Part shown: positions 13,801-27,600 of the stretch, piece by piece
Layout: every line of letters begins with the position of its first letter
Position numbering within the stretch: the first letter of the stretch is position 1
Assembly: GCF_963678635.1 (NCBI RefSeq)
Contig: NC_087071.1
Location: forward strand, 25,555,821 to 25,619,820
Reading direction: 5' to 3'
From: Symsagittifera roscoffensis
Taxonomy: Eukaryota > Xenacoelomorpha > Acoela > Convolutidae
Length of the DNA: 64,000 nt
Program-made: the position numbers and the translations under genes
The notes under the pieces: model-generated
The model's database searches: none
What the model saw: the letters and a program-made list of their open reading frames with translations, nothing else
Told to the model about the DNA's origin: nothing

Positions 13801-16800
13801 TCATTCCAATTTGTTAAAAGGCCCTTTTTTGCATTGTGTTTTCTAAAAATAGATTTAAACACTATTTTAAGCATAAGATTTACCCCCCATTCTATTGAAT
13901 TTATCCACATCTGGAACAAATTTATTGGGTTTCGACTTTTATCAATAGAAATTGCTGCTTCTCAGTCTAATTTTTCGGCTTCAAGATTTCACAGTTTGCG
14001 GATATTGCCGCTTGTTGCTCAGACCACCCCCTCACACTCCCCCTCCTTAAATGGATGGAAAGGAACTATGCCGTGGGTTGTTTTTTTTCCGATTGCACTG
14101 CCTCAAAGAAAGTTCACAGAGGGTCAAGCATGGTATCAAATCAAAACCCTTCTAGTTGTGATTCGGCTTCCGAAAGTTCTCATAGTATCGTGAAAAACTG
14201 GTCTGAAAATTTCTTCTTTTTTGAGGCTAAAGATTTCAGATTTTCATTCAAATCTAGTTTTCTGCCCTCTAGCCAATTTGGTCTCCATTCACTAACAAAT
14301 AAACAACAACAAAAAATCAAAAAACACTCAAGAAAAAATTTTTCAGATTTTTTTCTTGTTTGACTTTTGGAAAAACAATTTGCGCGGCGGAACATTTTGT
14401 ACTATTTGCATAGAAGCCGGAGATTGTTGTTAAACTTTCCTCGGAAAATGAAAGAAAGTCATACAAATAATTGTCATCTTACCTTTCTTTTCGAGTTTGA
14501 TTTTGCCGTCGTTTGATTCTGTCGAATTCTGTTTTCTCAATTCTTTCTGACTCTTCTCAAGCTAAAATGATTTCTTTTGGAGACTTTAGTTTAAAATAAA
14601 AGCAGAAGCAGAAATTGAATTAATGTAATGACACACTTACATTGAGAAAATCACCATCCAGGAAGAAACTCTAAAAAAGAGCAATAAATTTGAGCCTAAA
14701 TGATGATTTAACTTGGCGCCCAATTTTTTAGGAATAAAAAGCAATTAATGTGTCTGAAATTTCAGATAAAGGAAACCACGAGACATCATGATAAAATACC
14801 GTCGTTAAATTTAGATTTCGTTTAAATAGAAGAGCGGCGTCTAATTTAGGAGCTCCACTTTTAAAGTCATCCTAAAACGTAAGTCTGACTCAATGCTCCG
14901 CATTTGCGTATTTCTTCAAAAGCAAAATAAAGAATATAATTTTTTGATTTAATTTCCAATTCACATACAAGATTTTGTCAGCAAGAAATTCTCTTGTTTG
15001 CCTGAACTGCAAACTAATTTAATTACAAATATTTTTACAAAAATTATTTCCACCGACCGATAAATTCGCTGCAGACGCCTTCTGATCAAAAGGAGTAGCC
15101 ATGTCCATGTCCTGTCCCATCAGTCCAGAATTCACATGTTGCTGATTGGCCGATGAAGACGAGGAGTGACCTTGTAAGTTGTTGTTCACGTGGTGACTCA
15201 TTCTGGGCACGCCTTTGTGGCAATAAAGACAGAGCCACTCTTTGCGCTGAAAAAGCGAAAAATTGTTGAGGCACAAACTCTTTTTCCGTTCTAGTGCTAA
15301 AATTATCTCCCGGTGACTGCCGGCAGGTGCACTTCGATAACCACCGATACTCGCCAGGCTATTTCACAAACAGCTTGCAAAGCATGTCTCTGGTTTGTAA
15401 AGCATAAAATAAGCCTACCGGAAAAAATTATGCCAATATTTCAATAGATATGACTAAGTCAAACTTGTATAAAAAAGCGTCAATTTTTGGAAGAATTTTT
15501 ATTCGAGGAACTTCAAAGAGATACAAAATTTTTTGCTTCATGTTTGCCGACTTAGTAACTTTGATAAACACAAATCCATTGTATATACTAATGAAAGTTG
15601 AAGTTTTTGTTCGCGTAAATTCATCTAACTTCTTTTTCGACGCTCAATCATACTATTGGTTCCGCCTCTTCATCAATGATGGTTTAGTGTTTCGGAAAAT
15701 TGAAAAAATTTACTGTTAAAAAAGCGTACCACCTTAGATATGCTTATAAAAGGACAGAGTCGATCAACCTCGATGGTTTTTGTTTAATGCGTTCCAAGAA
15801 AATCAATGCAATTAACAAACCAATAGTTGAACGAATTAACATAAGATTTGATTACAGACTAACATGTGTCAAAACTCTTGAAATGAATTTTTTTCCACTG
15901 GATTGAAACCTGTTCTTAGAAAAGCGGTTTGGATGTTTGCCGCTGCTTATTTTTTTGAATGGTCCTGCTTGTGAGTGAAGGTTGCCTGGGATGATTAGAC
16001 ACATTGAGAGATATCGACCAGCTAAGTTTAGAACAAAAGTTTACTTGAAGGACGGTAGAAAAAAAATCAATATACGACTAGATTTTAAGCTACAACTCTT
16101 CGTGCCCTTAATGTGAGCCCGTTGGCAGTCTTGTTTTAGGTTGCGAGTTAGCAACCGGCAACGAATTAGTTGTGAGCACACCTAGGAAATTGCAAAAAAG
16201 TTTCAAATTCTCTTTTTCGATGTTTTCCCTGATGTTTTGTGCTTTTTTTATTAGGTCAACCTTTATTATAGAGACAACAGGGAGGGTATAGAAAAAAATG
16301 ATGTCAAAACAAAAGAAAAACAGTAAGTTAGAAAAATAGTAACAGCACACAAAAAATTTCTACGAATTTAAATTCTGGAGTTAAACAAAAACAAAAAAAT
16401 CATAAATAATCATGAGCGAAAGGAATCATTAGGCTCAGAAAAATTAATCAGAATATTTGGCTATAAAATTCAATAAAGGGTTCTAATTAGGTATAAAAAA
16501 AGGTTATATAAGTACGATCAGGGGCGAGTATAGGATTTTCAAAAAGAGGGAGGGGGCAAATTTTCAAAAAAATTTCAAAAATTTTGACGACCTTTTTTAT
16601 TAGGTCGACCAATTTGATTTTCCGAGCTCTCCTAAAGCACTAAAAAGACGCTGTTTCGGCCAAATTTTCTGTGCCGCAGGCAAATTTTTGAAAAAAAAAA
16701 CAGGTCAAAAAAGCCGTTTTTGGGCACTTGTTGGAAAATTTTGACCAAAAAATCGCGTTTTTTCGGCGCGCGCTCCCCCCTCAAAATTAGTATAGATTGG

Positions 16801-18577
16801 CGCCATAGGCGCCTTTAAAAAATTTTAGGGTCGGTCGGCCAAAAATGGATATCTTAAAAAGTACCAAAGGGGGACCCTTTGGGTCGGCAGGGGGTCGAAC
16901 CCCTGAGAAAAGGGCGTCCGCCCCCCGCCCCCCCCCCCCCTTAATCCGCCCCTGAGTAGGATAGACAAAAAGTACAAAAATTAGGCAAACTATCGCGCAA
17001 TTCGTTTCAAAATTATGCTAAAAAAGCTAAAAAATCCTATTCATTTTTTTAAAAACAACTTTCATTTTCTGATGATTTTTTCATATTTTCTGAAAATAGG
17101 AACAAAACAAAAAACAATGTAAATGCAAAAAATTGTGATCAAAAGTAACATGCAAAAAATTATTAATCAAATTAAGAAAATTCAGCAATAGCAGATACTC
17201 GACATTTTTAGAAGTCCAAACAAAGTTAAAGAGCAAATAGTTTGGTTGATTGATAGATCAAAAATTTAAAATTGTGCTATTTCTGGCCAAAAACTACATC
17301 TGGATTTGAAGGGTAGTCGAAACGTTCAAGGCTTCACATTGAGGAGAGCAGGCTAATTTTTCCTACTTTAGTTGCATGGTTGGTGACTAATTTGCAGCAC
17401 TGTAGACAGATGAAGTTGGCACAGCTGGCACAGAAGTGTCCGTTGCTGGTCTCCGCACTGTGGTCCAGTCTGGTCTCAGTGCACTGAATGCATAATTTAA
17501 AAGTAGACTGCTGGTCCTCGTCACCTGATTGTTGTTGTAGTTGTTGTTGTTGGTTTTGTCCAATTGTTCCGGTCTGATAACTGTAAAAAGAGATAAAAGA
17601 AATAACCAAAAAAGTGTTCAACCATAGAGCTGTAAAGAAGAGTTCAAGGTGGCTGTGGGAGGGAATTTCATCAAAAAGAAAACAAAAACTCTGCTGGTCT
17701 TTTAAAAAACGTAACGAACAAACTTGAAGCTTAAAAGTTACATTAGTTGATCAAATGAGTTAGGGTCTTAGAAAAGCTAGGGTCGAAATTATTCTTTAAT
17801 GAAAGTTCACAATTAGCACTTGCAGAAGATTGGAATTCGAATCAGTTATGAACGACACTGCAATAAAATCACCAGAAAATCAAGTAATGTACGCTAGGTG
17901 TAGATGCAAATTGTTTTCGTAATTTCAAAACTTAGTTACATAGCATCGACCGACTAGCGTATAGAAATAACGTAGTGAAAAAGATTCGGAGGCTTCATCT
18001 AGCCATCAGCTTTATTTTTTAGACCATCCCCTGGCAAACAGAAAAAATAATCTTTTCGATGTTTTTTTCATAAGACTTAAAAGATATAGCGGCACAGAAG
18101 CGGCTCTCTTCAAAGATCTGAACTGCTCCTATGCTGGGTCTTCTCGTCGTGAAAAAACAATCTTAACATATATATCATAGAAACCTTTTAAATAATGTGG
18201 CTTTTAGTGATAAATATATGCCTCAGTAAGTTTTTTTATTAGTAAAATCAAAATTCATATGTCCCAAACTGAGCTTATCCGCACTGTTAATCCATGGAAA
18301 AAATCGATTATAATTGTGTTTCATTGTTTGTTTCTAAAAAAGCGAAAAACAATCTTTTATTTATTAAGGGAATAAAATCTACCATAAAACGATTATAATC
18401 CAATATATTCAGTTTTTTCTATTTAATGGGTGAGCGTGCAAAATCCAGGTCGCAAAAATTCGTTTACACGACTTGGACACTTAGGTTTGACTCAATTCAT
18501 TTTTTCAGCACGACCTAATTTTTGGTTATGTAATTTTTTTAATCTATTTTTTCAAGGATCGGTTTTCCAGATTGATA

Positions 18578-18613
<36 letters not shown>

Positions 18614-21600
18614 GTGGCAGGATTAACGTATAGAGGAGTGGGTATGTTGAAAATGTAAAAAAAAAACTTAGAATGGGTTTTACAAACTTTGGATGATGCT
18701 AAAAACTGATATTCCGTTTTGGTTGATATAAAGTCGAAAAAAATCATTTTAATTTTTTAGAAAACAAAAGATAACAATAGATTTGTAACCCATTTTCGTG
18801 ACTAAGGTAAATTTTATTGACAAAAATTTAAACCAAAAAAAAATTATAATATTATTGTTCCAATTTCCAGGGCTCTTTTTCTTTTTCGTTTCCACCTGCG
18901 AAACTCTTTTGCTAATTTTTTGTTCAAATTTTCCGATTGTTACGATAATCGGAAGCGGACTTATTAGGCCAAGAAAAACATTATGGTCTTTATATTTGAC
19001 CTTGTAATGCCCACTGTAACACCATTTATATGATGCTTATATGAGGTGGGAGGATGGGGAAAGGTCCGTTTCAAGTTTTTAAGTTAATAGTTGAAGTTAA
19101 TAAAAATAAGAACAGTGTAGTTTTTTTCTTCGTGGTTTGATAAATAGATCTGACCGGAAACTATAATATTGGAAATTCGAAAGTCATAGTAAAATAGGCC
19201 AACTGGACAAATTTTTTGCAGAACTTTTCTGAAGTTTTTGGCTCCCAAAATGGAGCTATAACTCTAAAAACTATTTTCCCTGATTAAAACTAAGTTTTTA
19301 AGCCTTAAATGAGACATAATTAAGGTGATGTAAGCCTGCTCGCTCGCTTAATTCGCTTGAAACAGGACGAAAAATCCAAAATTTCAAACCGGTTTTTCTT
19401 GACACTAAGAAAACTTTTTGGAATCACGATTGAAAGGACTACAATATGATATATCACTCCACCCAGTCCGATTATTATTTGTGGAACCTGATTTTGCATG
19501 GAAAAAAAATTTAAAAAAACTACCAAAAAAATAACAACAACCTGTTATCCTTGTTTCTCTATATTGTCATTTTTGGGCGAAAAAATTGAACTAGATGTTT
19601 TGCTTAAAAAGCTTTGAATCAATTTATCCACCATCAAAACGACTCAGACTCGACTAGGACAAAGGCTTTCTTATGGCACGGAGTTTTGAGTGACAACTTT
19701 ACACAAGGAGTCAGAAATTTTCCTTCTTTTGCTTAGTGAAGGAACAAAAACTTGAAACATTTTCAATTTAGTCTATTTACTCACCTCAAATGATATTGAT
19801 TAGCATTAGGGATAAACAATATAAAGCAAAAATTATGAACTGTTTCTAATGTGTAACACAAATGACTATTTGAAGAGGCTTCAAGGTGATATGTCTTTCA
19901 ATTTTGACGGTCCTAATTGGTGGTTGAGTTTGCAGGTTGCAAAATCAACCGTGCTGCTGAGAAAGTTATAATTACTGAGAAAAATTTTAAAGAAACGTTT
20001 TTCTAACCAATGAGGTAGAGTCTAACTATTCATACAGTCATCATTCGTTACCTTAAGACACTTCTGCGGGAAACAACATCATAATATTGATAGCACCAAG
20101 TTTTGCGTAGACTATTAACCTGGTAAGTGATTTTAGAATTACCTGGTAAATACGAATTTTTGCAATAAACCAGATTCATAAAAAAGAAATTAACTCACTT
20201 TATTCATAATCTACACATAGAAGCTTTTTTTTCGTTTTGCCCGGTTAGCCTTGAGACCGGGCTGACCTCCATAGACCAAAAATGCTTATCATACAATTCC
20301 ATAAACTAAGTCTATGAAAAAATACTAGTCATACAAACTTCATACATTTTGCTAAAATTGAGTCATCGAATTTGTGTAAGACAATCGAATTTTCCTAAGA
20401 ATTAAAATTGCAAGACGGTCAAACATGTGACGATTCTACTTTTGAGTAACCAAGGTCTTTGTCATGTGTGTTCGCTTACGAACACTAACCAAAATTTTTG
20501 AGAGATTAAACTTAAAAAATTCAAATTTTTTGGTTTATGGAAAAATGCTTGTCATAAAATTTCCATATATGAAAAATTACTAATCATAGACCTTTCATGC
20601 ATTTTTCTGTATTTATAGAGTTGCATGAAAAGTGTATGATTAGCATTTTTCTATATATGAAAATTGTTTGACTAGCACTTTTGGTCAACCTGGGACGCCA
20701 ACAATCGCTGAATCAAAAGAATTATTAATAAAAATAATTCTGAAAAGCTGAATCGATGATGAAAGATTAAAAAAGCACGTATTGCCGTACAACTCAGAAA
20801 TATTCCGTTTCCATTTAAGGCTCTTCAAAGCATTTTGTGAATTAGGCTAGAACAGAATAAATGAAAAACATAAGCTTGCACCCAATTCAGTTAAGATTTA
20901 CTCGCTGCTTATGTGCGCCACAAACACAATTTGCAAACGGAAAGCGAAGCTAAACTGATATAAGAAAAAAGATAAAAACAACTTTGTTTAAACGAAAAGA
21001 CAAAGTCATTTGATAAAATCGTTAAAAACCGCAAGAGATACAGTGCTGACTCAAATTGACCGGAAGAAACGAAAAAAATTTTGAAATTTCAAACCCGTTT
21101 TTCTCAAGTTGGTCAAGATTAGACAAAAAATGAGGAGAACAAAAGTTGCTTAGAATTTCACCAGAACTGATGAGGTGCAATTTTTTCTCCGAAAATCTAA
21201 ACCAACATTTTACCCCAAAAAGGGGTTTTTATGTCTGTTTTTACTTAATCATGAATTACGCTGGAAACATTTTGTGAATTGATTCTGCTCTTACACAGCC
21301 CAACAAAATTCTAGAGGAATTGAAGCTCCAAAAAATTGAGCAATTTACTGAAATTTATTTTTAAGCAAAAATTTTGGGTTTTACACAGCAAACAACTGTA
21401 AAAATAAGTCAAGGCTCAGCTGCTTCAATAGAAAATTGTGACAAAACTTTTATCTGGCTACTTACAAGCTTGGTTTTTATAAGCTTGATTTTACATTAGA
21501 TGGCAATAGTTTTTTGATCAATCTGAAGTAAGTTATAGAGCTGAACTAGAAAAAAATTGAGCTTGCAATTTTTGCCAAGGAATTCTGAAAAATCTAAATT

Positions 21601-24600
21601 TAAAAACTTTATTCTTTATCCTTAAAAAACAGTAGAAATTTATTGCATAGAAATTTACAGAAAATTTGAACTTTTAATTGTATTTCAGCACATCGCAAAT
21701 ATTTTTCTGAACCAAAGTTTGAAGACTTTCATCAGGCATTCATATTGTTTTTAGTAGGAATTGCTATGAGAGACTTTGAAAGAAAGCTAAGAGCAAAATG
21801 ACACAAATCGCATTATCTAATAATAAAAAAATCAATTTCTGAAAAAGATAGATAGCTCTTTGAAAAACTTGTTTGATTTAAAAACTTGGTTGTAGAAACT
21901 TCATGCGTCCTCACCAAAAAGTTCTACAACTCACAAAATCAAGTTTTGATCAGTTACACAAACGGTACTGAAAGGTGTTATCCTGCAAGTTTTAATACCA
22001 GATATCAAAATAATAAAAGTTCGAAACGAAGTTTTCAGACTTATTTTTCTCACCATTAAAAGAATCTTGTAAAATTTCTTGAAACAAAAAAATGAAAAAA
22101 AAAACATTTGATAGAATGTTAACTGAAACTTAAAGTTCTACAAGCTTACTTCAGATTTTGTCGAACTCAACAGCGGGTGGAAAAAATAAATTCTACAGTT
22201 TAAAATCAGCCAATTGAACACATTAGATTTTATTACCTAGTCGTTTAGCAACTAAACAAATTAAATCCACAACAATTTGACTCCTATTTTAAAACTTAAC
22301 AGCTAAATGGATGCTGTGTGAACTCATTTTTTTAAACTCCTATCACGCCAAAGTTAATCTTTCAATTAACGCTTGCACCGAATGAAAAAACTTGCTTTAT
22401 CTCATTTATACATGCTAAAACGAGGCTGAACAATTTACTTAAGATTTTTATCGACCAGTTCGTAATTTGTTTTTAAAAAAAGCTACAATCAATTATTGCA
22501 GGTTTTATTTTATAAATTTATAGAAAACTAAATTGAAGGCCTGAACAAATTTTGTTTAATTTTGGGCAAATTCCAACGGAAACCACCCTAACATGTGAAA
22601 AGGAGTGAGCAGGCTGCAAAAAGACGCCTCCGTACAAGAATTAAACTTTTCAATGCAACGAGTGGCTATTAATTCACAAAGAAGAGAATGTACCGCGTAT
22701 TAAATGTGAGAGTCGAAAACAGTATGTCTGCTTACGAATGCAGAGCTGATCTGTGTTTTCTCGAAGCATTATCTAGCTCGCGCTCAACCAATGTAAATTT
22801 TGGATTATTTTTGTTCGATTCATTCGATTTGTAAAATTCAAACTTGAAATCGACTTAAATTTTGTTGAGCTTTTTTTGAAAACACGTTTCCTTGCAGACT
22901 TCCGGAAAACGTACTAAAGCAAAAACTTGACCCGTGTACTGACATTTCGATCCCAGGACAGTCGCCCCATTTTTTGGGTTGCTAGATTGGGACTAGGGGC
23001 TGGGAAACCTCTTGGTTTTGCGTTTATTTGCCAACAATTCAAAGAAAGCTGAACAAAGCGATAGTGTTTTAAGCTTAAGCTCGCCAATGACCCTAAATGA
23101 GTTTTAGCTTTTTATCATTAGTGGAACCTTTTTAAAATTTCTGTACCGGCTGAAAACGTCTGGAAAAATACGCTATTTTTAGTCATAAATTGCTTAATTA
23201 ATTGTGAGTTTTTGTAGTTCGTTGCAAGATAGCTTGTTTTCGGTTCGAACCGTTTTAACAATCCAAACAATTGGCAATGACGTTTCTGTTCAAAACAGAC
23301 GCGAATTAAGTAGCGCGATATTTTCTGGCTGTCATGTCCAAAATTTCCCTGCTTTATTCTTTGATGTTTACCGAAGTCCCCTTTTAGGTAAGTTCTATTT
23401 TCATTTCGGATTAAAACGGTGTAAAGTAATAAAAAAATTTTCAAAACTTGGAGTAGGTGTTTTCAAAATGCTAAGGCGACAAAAAGTAGGGAGTGAAATT
23501 GTATGGTGTTAGGTTTCGAGTTGTTTCGATTTAATAAGGTGGGAGCCGGAAAAAACAAGCACAGCAGAGCTGAACCATTCAGGCACCAAGCAGAGATTCG
23601 CATCAGTTGCGATACAAGAATAATTACTTATTAAACCTTGTTCCTCTATACATTTACAGACTTCTGAACCAAAATATCTTGTGGCAATTATAAAAACACC
23701 GCTGTTGAAACTCACACAGTCCCCAAAAATTAAGCTGTCAACGATATTCTGAAAAAATTCTCCTGCGTGAAGAAAACACGAGACGTTTGTCGTATCAATA
23801 GTGTGCTTTTGCAATCCGCCAAATTGTCAAACTGAGTAATTGTAACTTGCTAGGCTAATGAAGTAAAATGATGAGCTCTTTGATCAAAGGATGCCAAATA
23901 AAAACTGATAAAACCTCTCGCCTTTGCAAGCTGTTAATGTAAGTTGCGGCTGATTGGTAGGTTAATCTCATTTTTAGGTGGTAAGCCCTCTGGCTCGTTG
24001 GCTTTCCACCGAAAAAAAAACGTTTCCAAATTATTCGAAACTACAAAATCCGAATTCTTCTTTATTTTCGACATTCGAAAAGATTTTTTGTTATTTTACA
24101 AGCTTAATCACGATTGAAACAGGTCTAACACGTCAAATATGACCCGGTAGGTCACTTAAATATCACGCATTTGAGGTCAACGAAAGAAGTCAAGTCCAAG
24201 AAAAACAGTAGCCGCGGAAAGAAAATTGTGAGCGCTTTTTTGTAGGAATTTTATTTACTAAACTAGTTCGATCAATGAAAAGCGAACAATCTCATTCAAG
24301 TAAGATTTGGACGATTAGATGAACTGCGTGCTTGAAGAAATGATTTGTGTCTTTCAAACTTCTTACCTCTGAGGAGGCTTGTGCGGGTCCATCAATTCTC
24401 CCGAGGGGTCCAACCCATAGTTCATCCCCTTCGAAAAATCCTCTGCGAAGCTCGAAATTGCACTATTTGCCTTCTCAAACATCTTTCCAAAATTTGCCGC
24501 TGTTTCTTCCCCTCGTTTCAGCAAAAGTTGTGCGTTGATATTTTCCATCTCAGAGTTCACAGTTGATTTGTTTTGTTGGTTTATATTCAAATTTTGACTA

Positions 24601-27600
24601 TATTGCGAACGCAAATCCAAGTTTTGAGAGCTCTTATGTTGGTTTCGGTTACTAGGTAGCAGTTTGTTCTGAGGTTCGTCGACGTACGGAAACGACTGTT
24701 CTTTTTCATAGCTGTCAAACTGATCGTCAGAAATATCCGAAATTGCTATTGGCGCTACTACCTGTTGGTAAGGTAAGTTAGCATAATAACTTTCTTCTTC
24801 GATCTGTTTCTGCGATGGGTTGTCGGCCTCGTTTCCTCCAGTCTGATTGGACGAGATTTTCGAATGCTGATTTGGATTCCAAGGTTGAGACGTTACGCGT
24901 GGTGGGGGTTGTTCATATATGTTTTCAAATTTTGTTCGATTTTCATTAGAATTTTGTCCGTAATTTTTTCCAAAGTTTCCAGAGTTTGAGGATAATTTTG
25001 AATCTGTGTAACCCAAATCATAGTTTCCATAACCTTGCGAAGAGAAATTCAAGTTACTTGACACATTGTTTGTATTTTCAGTTGAAGAGTTGGCATGATT
25101 AACAGATGTCTCCGTGGCGAATTTATCGGATGTCGCACTTTTTTGAAGATCAACCTTATAGCCGTTTGAATTTGATGAATGCGAGCTTACATCAGTATTG
25201 GAATAAAAACTGTTGTTTGAAGTAACAATTCCACTACTGTTATAACTTGATTGTCCAGGTATATTTATGTTATCGAAGTTAACACCGGACAAAATAGTAT
25301 TCTGATAAATCTGGTTGCTAGCGCTTCCAACATTTTTTGCACTATTAACATCATAAAATGAAATATGATCTATTTTCCCGCTACTTTCACTAGTGTTGTT
25401 AAAGTTTTCTCCAGCACTTGTAGCGTAAACTTTGTTTGTATTGTAATTTTGCTCTGAAAAATTACTGTTGGTGCCTTCAGCTTTAAAAAGTCCAGCTGAA
25501 GTGTTGTAAGTTGAAAATGAACCATCGGCGCTGTTGTTATTGCTGTTGATTATTCGTTGGGGAAAATTGCCATTATTTTGCTGTTGGTAAAGAGAATATG
25601 AGTGGTTATTTGCAAGGTCAGATTTGTTGGCGCTATTCGTATATTGGTAATGTGAAGAAAATATAACGTCAGCTGAACTATTCCTTTGTTCACGGTCCAA
25701 ACTTTGTTGATTTTCCTTTTTCTGCAACCCTTTGTTTAAACTATTGTTCTGAGGAGCACTAAAATTTCCCAAAGCTGAAGTGTCGCTGGTAGAAAAATCA
25801 CTGCCGCTGAGATGACGATTTTCTCCAAAACTCTTCTGTCCGTGATAAAAATCGGCACTGGATGAAGAAATAGAATCAAGTCCACTATTTCCAATGTTAC
25901 GCTTCGATGGTTCAGTGTCCGCTCTAATATTCACTTGCGAACTGTTCTCATACGGCGATAATGCAATATTATTGTAATCAACGGTGGTACTACCTTTAAC
26001 TCCGCTTCCTACAAAATCAGATGAGGATGTATTTATCCCACCACTGGAAAAACTATCTCTTTCACCAGCAATACTGGATACAGTTTTGCTTTTATCCAGC
26101 TGATTTATAGCAGGTTGCACCGATGTATATCCGGACAGTTGTACGTCTTGCAAATCCCTAGATCCAAAATTAGTTGTTTTTCCTTTTTCTGCAAACGTAT
26201 CTCTACTATCGTCATCAGGAAAACTTGGCAAAGTATGTCTAATTTGAGAATCTTTTTTGTTTGTAAGTTGTTCTTTTTTCACTCCGTCACGATTAAGTTC
26301 ACCGCCAGATTTTTGCGTTTCATGCCTGTTTTGATTCATAATTGATGAAGTGCCAGTGAAATGATCAACTGTTACGTCATCATTACGTGAACGCAATTCA
26401 TTACTTCCACTGTGAACATTTCCGCTAGATTTTGATTCAGCAACTTCAGGAGTTAGTTCAACAATTTCATCTTCATCTGCGCGTGCCATAACTGACATTA
26501 TCATTTCAAGTTCAGCTGCTGAAAGGCCCGCGACATCAGCTTCCGTCAAACCGGGAGGAAGTGCCCTCTTTTTGGGGTTCTCTGGATTTTTTTCAGAAGT
26601 TTTTTGCTCTCCTGGCATTGTTTTTTCTGTACCCACATTTCTACTAGGAGTGGAACATTTCGACTCAAAGTCATTTCGTTGCAAAGGCATTGAGTTCTCG
26701 CCGTTTCGGCTCTCTGGGAAATTTTTGTTGTATGTCACTTGATACTGTCGACCTCTTGCCGCTTCTTCAACTGAATAATCCGATTCCATATCTTCATCCG
26801 AGAAGTAAATGTCTACATCTCCATACTTGTTTCTTCGCATCTCTTGCTCATGATACTGTTGCACCATTCTTGACCGCTCATCGCCGGGAGCTGAGCTCTG
26901 GTAGGTATCGCCTGACCTTTGCTGGCCCTGATGCTGACTTCTTGAACTTAAATCACGATATTCGGTTCGCTCGTTTCCGAGATACTGGTAGTCATCCCGA
27001 TTTTCAGATCCTGGGTGATCCTTATTTCGATTGCTGCTGGGATTTGAGAAAGGGTCATCATAGGGATCCTTGTCATACCGTGAATCATATTGTTTGTCGT
27101 AGCTTCTTGAGTCCGAACGTTTATCACAGTTTTTCCCATTACGTCGGGTTCGTTCTTCATCTTTTCGAAATCTGTCATCGCCATCACCTCGTTGATATCT
27201 ATCATGAGCCCCTCGCCGCCGATAATCATCATCAGCATCATCTCTGCGCCTACGATTCTGTTGCTCCCAATAGTATCTTTCCTCTTCTTCGCGACGATTT
27301 CGCTCATCATCTTCGCGACGCAGACGTTCTTCCTCCTCGCGACGCCGACGCTCCTCCTCCTCTTCCTGAAAACGTAGACGTTCCACCTCCTGGCGACGCA
27401 GACGTTCCTCCTCCTCGCGACGCAAGCGTTCTTTCTCTTCGCGACGCAGACGCTCTTTCTCCTCGCGACGCAGACGCTCCTCTTCCTCGCGACGCAGACG
27501 CTCCTCCTCCTCGCGACGCAGACGCTCCTCCTCCTCGCGGCGCACACGCTCCTCTTCCTCGCGGCGCACACGCTCCTCCTCCTCGCGACGCAGACGCTCC

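Larger units (their letters stand above)
17581..24366 (-). other. Intron 1 of the scaffold gene
   Basis: 6.8 kb; exon 1 and exon 2 phases match across it, so no exon need be missing. It holds a TG microsatellite, a dispersed repeat copy (19120-19560), an inverted-repeat element (20257-20694) and one arm of a Tc1-like palindrome (21039 on). A minus-strand frame of 101 codons at 23509-23814 has no recognised homology. Confidence 0.7.
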
